Assembly: GCA_018668095.1 (NCBI GenBank)
Contig: JABIQF010000219.1
Location: 1-10,035 of the forward strand
DNA length: 10,035 nt
Reading direction: 5' to 3'
From: Cellvibrionales bacterium
Lineage (GTDB): Bacteria > Pseudomonadota > Gammaproteobacteria > Pseudomonadales > UBA7434
Under the pieces are notes generated by a model. It ran no database searches. It saw only the letters and a program-made list of their open reading frames with translations, and was not told where the DNA came from. The stretch's first letter is position 1. Every line of letters starts with the position of its first letter. Position numbers and translations under genes: made by a program. This document shows, one piece after another, positions 6,959-10,035 of the stretch.

Positions 6959-7633
6959 ATGACAATGGATCTCTTCTCGCAGTCGCAGAATGCTAATGGA
7001 TTAGTCGGTAGCGAAACAGGCGCTGTGCAGGAGATTCCATTGGTCGATGGTGAGTTAACACTGCATACCAATGGGTTTTCTACTCAGGAAGCCGATCACT
7101 ATTTTACCCAGCTGCAAGAGTCGTTAGCGTGGACCCAAGAAAAAATTTCTATGTATGGGAAAACGCATAATGTCCCACGCTTATCGGCATGGTATGGCGA
7201 TGACGGTGTTCCCTATACTTATTCAGGCATAACGGCCTACGGTCTTCCTTGGACTGAATCTTTGCAAGCCATTAAAGCAAAGGTTGAGCAGTTAGCATCA
7301 GCGCACTTTAATAGTGTGTTAGCTAACCTCTATCGCGATGGTAGTGACAGTGTTAGTTGGCATGCCGATGATGAATCTGAATTAGGGCCAGCGCCAGTGA
7401 TTGCTTCAGTGAGCTTGGGGCAAGAGCGTACATTTCAGTTAAAGCATAAATTCGATAAAACGCTAAAAACCAATGTGTTATTGCCGCATGGCAGCGTATT
7501 GATTATGCGTGGTGCGACACAGCAGCATTGGTTGCATCAAATTGCAAAAAGCCGCCGTGCTATGTCACCTAGAATTAATCTTACGTTTCGATTGGTTGAT
7601 AAGCGTTTGGCCGAGGCATCGGCCAAACGTTAG
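6959..7633 (+). CDS. AlkB-family Fe(II)/2-oxoglutarate dioxygenase (ALKBH2-like)
   Basis: This 224-residue protein is probably a DNA/RNA repair dioxygenase that removes alkyl groups from bases by oxidative demethylation. The Fe(II) ligands are H135 and D137 (SWHADDESELG) and H193 (HWLHQI). The 2-oxoglutarate-binding arginines are R205 and R211 (PRINLTFR). Their spacing from the distal His (12 and 18 residues) is the same as in human ALKBH2. PRLSAWYGDDG near 54-64 and NLYRDGSDSVSWHADDE match the ALKBH2/3-like branch rather than E. coli AlkB itself. ATG 6959 is used; ATG 6965 is an equally plausible start two codons on, and neither has a clear Shine-Dalgarno. The gene converges on can, with the two stop codons overlapping, and its final codons form a terminator-like hairpin. 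Substrate choice (DNA or RNA) is not visible. Confidence 0.88.
   Translation: MTMDLFSQSQNANGLVGSETGAVQEIPLVDGELTLHTNGFSTQEADHYFTQLQESLAWTQEKISMYGKTHNVPRLSAWYGDDGVPYTYSGITAYGLPWTESLQAIKAKVEQLASAHFNSVLANLYRDGSDSVSWHADDESELGPAPVIASVSLGQERTFQLKHKFDKTLKTNVLLPHGSVLIMRGATQQHWLHQIAKSRRAMSPRINLTFRLVDKRLAEASAKR
7604..7629. terminator. Perfect 11-bp hairpin shared by the convergent alkB and can ends
   Basis: The left arm CGTTTGGCCGA (7604-7614) and right arm TCGGCCAAACG (7619-7629) are exact reverse complements around a GGCA loop (7615-7618). The hairpin lies inside the last codons of the alkB-like gene (RLAEASAKR). On the + strand it is followed by TTAGTTTGC, only a modest T-rich tail. On the - strand the gene end of can at 7630 is immediately followed by the hairpin, with CTTATC after it. 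Its position at the junction of two convergent genes supports a bidirectional terminator or a 3'-end RNA stabiliser. The weak T tract keeps confidence moderate. Confidence 0.6.
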
Positions 7634-8226
7634 TTTGCTGGAAGTGTGGCATCTAAATCATGCAGTATGCCGTCGCTAATATCGTAGATCCAGCCATGAA
7701 TGGAAAGTGCATTACCGTTTTTCCAGGCGTTTTGAACGGCGGCGGTTTCGCTAACATGTTTGACCTGTTCAATTACATTCAGCTCGCACATTCTATTATT
7801 TTTTTGATCAGCGGTTAGATCTGCTAGCTCGGCTAAGTGCTTCTGTTTAACTTCTTTAATATGCGCTAACCACTCATTAATCAGTCCATGATCTTGGTCT
7901 TCTACGGCCGCTTTTACGCCACCACAACCGTAGTGGCCGCAGACAATAATATGTTTTACTTTTAATACTTCTACAGCAAATTGAATAACCGAAAGGCAGT
8001 TAGTGTCGTTATGCACAACAACGTTAGCGATGTTGCGATGCACGAATACTTCACCGGGTGGTAGGTTAACAATTTGAGTGGCAGGCACGCGGCTGTCGGA
8101 GCAGCCTATCCATAAATAGTCAGGCGTTTGCTGTTCTGAAAGTCGGTCAAAAAAGCCAGGATCATTGGCTTTTATTTTTTCTGCCCAAGCAACATTGTTA
8201 TCGAATAAGTGCTGTAAATTTTTCAA
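7630..8226 (-). CDS. can: Beta-class carbonic anhydrase (Can-like, type II)
   Basis: This 198-residue cytoplasmic zinc enzyme interconverts CO2 and bicarbonate, supplying bicarbonate for carboxylations. Zinc ligands C42, H98 and C101 (GCSDSR; CGHYGCGG) and the D44-R46 dyad are at the same positions as in E. coli Can. W39, R64 and Y181, which form the non-catalytic bicarbonate site of allosteric type II enzymes such as the Haemophilus protein, are also present. The start is TTG at 8226, supported by alignment of MKNLQHLFDNNVAW with E. coli MKDIDTLISNNALW; no ATG fits. An AAAAGG lies 11 nt upstream, a rather long spacing. The protein ends about 20 residues earlier than E. coli Can (220), losing the C-terminal tail but keeping the catalytic core. 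It is 101 bp downstream of yciK on the same strand, and its stop overlaps the alkB stop. Confidence 0.92.
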   Translation of the reverse strand: MKNLQHLFDNNVAWAEKIKANDPGFFDRLSEQQTPDYLWIGCSDSRVPATQIVNLPPGEVFVHRNIANVVVHNDTNCLSVIQFAVEVLKVKHIIVCGHYGCGGVKAAVEDQDHGLINEWLAHIKEVKQKHLAELADLTADQKNNRMCELNVIEQVKHVSETAAVQNAWKNGNALSIHGWIYDISDGILHDLDATLPAN

Positions 8227-8291
8227 CGTAGAGTTAACCTTTTATCAATTCATGTAGGGTGTGAACAAAAGCCAGATTACCTGAGAAGTTT

Positions 8292-8314
8292 ATAAGCGTC
8301 CAGCAACGACTTAT
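8292..8314 (-). other. Imperfect dyad between yciK and can
   Basis: In the 101-bp gap between yciK and can, ATAAGCGT (8292-8299) can pair with ACGACTTAT (8306-8314) apart from one bulged base, around a CCAGCA loop. It lies 14 bases past the yciK stop. No U-tract follows in the direction of transcription, so a terminator is doubtful. It could be a 3'-end stem or chance. I found no convincing -35/-10 pair for can in this gap. Confidence 0.25.
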
Positions 8315-8327
8315 TCTGTCGGTGTTT

Positions 8328-9080
8328 TTATGTATCCTTAGCTATCTGCGCATTCAACTGAGCGCCATTAATGCCTACACTGTCAGTGCTCATTAAAAAT
8401 AAATAAGCGCCCATGATTTCTTCAGCGCTAGGATTATCCGTAGGCGTTTCGCCAGGGTAAGCTTGTCGTCGCATAGCCGTTTGTGTTGCACCAGGGTTCA
8501 ATGAGTTGGCGCGAATGTTAGACGTTCCTTCAAATTCATCAGCCCATGTTTGCATTAGCCCTTCGGTGGCAAATTTAGAAACAGCATAGCTTCCCCAATA
8601 GGCGCGACTTTTACGGCCAACGCTCGAGGAGGTAAAAACAATAGATGCATTATCGGCGAGTTGCAACGAAGGTAAAACGGCTTTGGTCAGTAAAAAATTA
8701 CTGGTGAGATTGATATTCATTACGCGAGCAAAGGTGTCTTCGCTGTATTGGCCGAGAGGTTTCATCTCACCCAGTATGCTGGCGTTATGAAGCAAGCCAT
8801 GCAGCGCGCCTAAATTTTCGATAATTTCGTTATTGAGGTTGAGATAATCCTGATGCGTAGCAGTATCAAGATCTAAAGTGGCAATCACTGGCTGTACGCC
8901 ACCGTTAGATTCAATTTCATCATAGACTGCTTCAAGTTTAGCTTCTGTGCGACCCAGTAAAATAACGGTTGCACCATAGTGAGCAAAACTGAGTGCCGCT
9001 GCACGACCAATACCATCACCCGCGCCAGTAATTAAAATATTACGTCCAGCTAAGGCTTTAGTCGCTGGTTTGTAGTGCAT
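8328..9080 (-). CDS. yciK: YciK-family short-chain dehydrogenase/reductase
   Basis: This is a 250-residue classical SDR with an NAD(P)-binding Rossmann fold; the physiological substrate of YciK is not known to me. Motifs: TGAGDGIG (18-25) for cofactor binding, GRTEAKL around 43-49, HNAS at 98-101 (the NNAG-equivalent position), N124, catalytic S152 in FTSSSVGR, and Y165-x3-K169 (YAVSK). The C-terminal part (NPGATQTAMRRQAYP, YLFLMSTDSVGINGAQLNAQ) matches E. coli YciK (252 residues). The start at 9080 is chosen because MHYKPATKAL aligns with E. coli MHYQPK at the N-terminus. An in-frame ATG at 9101 would overlap mupP by 13 bp. With the chosen start there are 8 bp after the mupP stop, and GAG lies just upstream of the ATG. 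It belongs to a ubiG-mupP-yciK operon. Confidence 0.88.
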   Translation of the reverse strand: MHYKPATKALAGRNILITGAGDGIGRAAALSFAHYGATVILLGRTEAKLEAVYDEIESNGGVQPVIATLDLDTATHQDYLNLNNEIIENLGALHGLLHNASILGEMKPLGQYSEDTFARVMNINLTSNFLLTKAVLPSLQLADNASIVFTSSSVGRKSRAYWGSYAVSKFATEGLMQTWADEFEGTSNIRANSLNPGATQTAMRRQAYPGETPTDNPSAEEIMGAYLFLMSTDSVGINGAQLNAQIAKDT

Positions 9081-9088
9081 GAGCTCAT

Positions 9089-9790
9089 TTAAATTGTGCA
9101 TGAAAATAACCGTTCTAATGTGGAGTGAATATCTTGAGGGTGTTTGGCGATGCCATCTGCGCGCCAATCTTCTATGTTTTGTTTGTCATTAATATAGCCA
9201 TAAGCGGCAGCAATGGTTTTCATGCCTGCGGCGCGACCAGCTTCAATGTCGCGGTCATGGTCGCCAATATAAGCAATTGCTGAAGCGTTACAGTTGATTT
9301 TTTCGGCAGCCATAAAAAGCCCTTCAGGATGCGGCTTAACTTGAGCGACATGATCGGGGCAAATTAATACATCGCAGCTATCGGCAAGTTGTAATTTTTC
9401 AATAAGCGGCTGTGCATAAGTAATGGGTTTGTTAGTGACAATACCCCATGGAATGGCGGCGTTATTTAATCGTTTAAGCAATTCATCTAGGCCGTTATAA
9501 AGTGCAGAGTATTGACCTATGCAGTTAAGATAATTGTCCAGTAAGGCTTGTCTTAATGATGCAAAATCAGCATGCTCAGTCGTAATATTAAGCGCGTGCT
9601 GTGTTAGCGCAATAGAACCGTTAGAGACGTGTTCAGAAATACTGGCTGCAGGTAGGCTATCAAGTTGTTGGCTATGCCTAAGTTGATTCACAGCAATAAC
9701 AAAATCGGGCGCTGTGTCGACCAATGTACCATCGAGGTCAAACAATACGGCTTCTGGCGCATGACTTTTTGGTAGGGCAGTGTTGGGCAT
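9089..9790 (-). CDS. mupP: HAD-family N-acetylmuramic acid 6-phosphate phosphatase MupP
   Basis: This is a 233-residue HAD-superfamily phosphatase. MupP dephosphorylates MurNAc-6-phosphate in the cytoplasmic peptidoglycan recycling route that Pseudomonas uses to bypass de novo UDP-MurNAc synthesis. The HAD motifs are complete: nucleophile D18 and D20 (FDLDGTLVDTAPDF), T119 (GIVTNKP), K152 (VKPHPEGL) and D177/D181 (YIGDHDRDIEAG). LLICPDHV-like text (VLICPDHVAQVKPHP) and the tail GYINDKQNIEDWRADGIAKHP resemble Pseudomonas MupP. The fold alone cannot exclude phosphoglycolate phosphatase (Gph), to which such genes are often assigned. The decisive support is position: ubiG upstream and yciK downstream, as in Pseudomonas. 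ATG 9790 is preferred over the in-frame GTG at 9808, which has no ribosome-binding site. The gap from the ubiG stop is 67 bp. Confidence 0.8.
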   Translation of the reverse strand: MPNTALPKSHAPEAVLFDLDGTLVDTAPDFVIAVNQLRHSQQLDSLPAASISEHVSNGSIALTQHALNITTEHADFASLRQALLDNYLNCIGQYSALYNGLDELLKRLNNAAIPWGIVTNKPITYAQPLIEKLQLADSCDVLICPDHVAQVKPHPEGLFMAAEKINCNASAIAYIGDHDRDIEAGRAAGMKTIAAAYGYINDKQNIEDWRADGIAKHPQDIHSTLERLFSCTI

Positions 9791-9818
9791 AGTGTTTCTC
9801 GTTGACACCGTTTTTTGT

Positions 9819-9828
9819 ATAACGTTAT
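9819..9828. promoter_or_regulatory. Short perfect palindrome upstream of mupP
   Basis: ATAACGTTAT is a perfect 10-bp palindrome, 28 bp upstream of the mupP start in the ubiG-mupP gap. The central AACGTT resembles half-site junctions of LacI/GntR-type operators, but the flanks are not symmetric enough to name a regulator. Chance is possible in AT-rich DNA. Confidence 0.25.
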
Positions 9829-9831
9829 CGG

Positions 9832-9864
9832 TTACTTAGGTATTGATTAGGTAGTGATTATGTA
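9832..9864. repeat. Degenerate 11-bp tandem repeat across the ubiG stop codon
   Basis: Three adjacent 11-nt units read on the + strand: ttacttaggta (9832-9842), ttgattaggta (9843-9853) and gtgattatgta (9854-9864). Neighbouring units agree at 9 of 11 positions. The third unit contains the ubiG stop codon (complement of 9858-9860). The period of one helical turn is notable, but the array is short and could be a chance or slippage product. Confidence 0.5.
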
Positions 9865-10035
9865 GGCTTAGTTACATGCAGTAAGTAATTTACATCAAGA
9901 TTAGTGGGGTGTAATTTATACTTTTTGCTGAGAGGATTGTAAGTCATGCCTGTCGAGTCATTTAATAATAAATCACTCTCTCTTATCCAGCGGTATAGCT
10001 CTGATGGTTTAATCAGCTTTTCATAATCATGAGTA
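9858..10035 (-). CDS. ubiG: 3' end of ubiG, ubiquinone biosynthesis O-methyltransferase (partial)
   Basis: The last 178 bases read on the - strand as an open frame of 58 codons ending in TAA at 9860-9858, with its 5' part beyond the right window edge. The peptide begins THDYEKLIKPSELYRWI, continues TGMTYNPLSKKYKL and ends DVNYLLHVTKPT. This lines up along its length with the C-terminus of E. coli UbiG (THDVKKFIKPAELLGWV, LHYNPITNTFKL, DVNYMLHTQNK). UbiG is the SAM-dependent O-methyltransferase that acts twice in ubiquinone synthesis. The SAM-binding core is not in the window. The gene is the first of the - strand group ubiG-mupP-yciK, matching Pseudomonas gene order. A short + strand frame here (9946-10026, 26 codons) is a shadow of it. 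Confidence 0.9.
   Translation of the reverse strand, partial: THDYEKLIKPSELYRWIRESDLLLNDSTGMTYNPLSKKYKLHPTNLDVNYLLHVTKPT

Noticed and set aside
8999..9010. NAS in place of NAG in the YciK dehydrogenase looked like a lost motif residue elsewhere in the gene (98-101)
   Set aside because: The catalytic N124, S152, Y165 and K169 are all present, and Ser at this position is, as I recall, seen in other YciK-like proteins, so the enzyme is probably intact.
9946..10026. + strand 26-codon frame with AGAGGA upstream and a TATACT hexamer at 9917-9922
   Set aside because: The opposite strand encodes the clear UbiG C-terminus here. The -35-like TTTACA at 9889-9894 is 22 bp from the hexamer, too far for a promoter.
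1..10035. Search for defence systems, toxin-antitoxin pairs, integrases, IS ends, CRISPR arrays, tRNAs and riboswitches
   Set aside because: None seen. Every stretch above about 100 bases is accounted for by housekeeping or signalling genes.

Overview
The window is ordinary chromosomal, gene-dense, AT-leaning gammaproteobacterial DNA. Gene content and order resemble Pseudomonas and related marine groups of the Cellvibrionaceae/Spongiibacteraceae kind. The markers are BamC, RsmJ, a long 'Vibrio-type' PurC, and a ubiG-mupP-yciK cluster. Genus and family cannot be fixed from this sequence alone. There is no mobile element, CRISPR array, phage gene, tRNA or rRNA. No stretch longer than about 100 bases lacks a gene.

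Left block (+ strand, 76-6892): bamC (outer-membrane assembly lipoprotein), a WalJ/YycJ-like metallo-beta-lactamase-fold hydrolase, a single-domain PilZ protein, a membrane hybrid histidine kinase, rsmJ (16S rRNA methyltransferase) and purC (purine synthesis). Spacing from bamC to rsmJ is very tight (25, 24 and 18 bp, then a 4-bp ATGA overlap), so these five are probably one operon. An 88-bp gap precedes purC and may hold its own promoter. From memory, Pseudomonas has dapA-bamC-MBL-purC at this locus. Here the PilZ, kinase and rsmJ genes sit between the MBL gene and purC. The first 25 bases may be the tail of the preceding gene.

Middle: purC is followed by an AlkB/ALKBH2-type 2-oxoglutarate dioxygenase on the + strand. 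It converges on a beta-carbonic anhydrase gene (can) on the - strand. The two stop codons overlap, and a perfect 11-bp-stem hairpin lies inside the last codons of alkB. It probably ends transcription.

Right block (- strand, read right to left): the 3' end of ubiG (cut by the window edge), mupP (MurNAc-6-phosphate phosphatase, peptidoglycan recycling), yciK (short-chain dehydrogenase) and then can. The order ubiG-mupP-yciK is the one known from Pseudomonas and supports the MupP call over a generic phosphoglycolate phosphatase. Its ubiG member is a 58-residue tail in the last 178 bases.

I found no previously undescribed system. The points most worth a second look are the PilZ/hybrid-kinase pair inside a housekeeping operon, the kinase's lack of an Hpt domain and its degenerate receiver, an in-frame 15-bp tandem repeat in the MBL gene, the hairpin embedded in the alkB end, and a long-form PurC at a locus that carries the short form in Pseudomonas.
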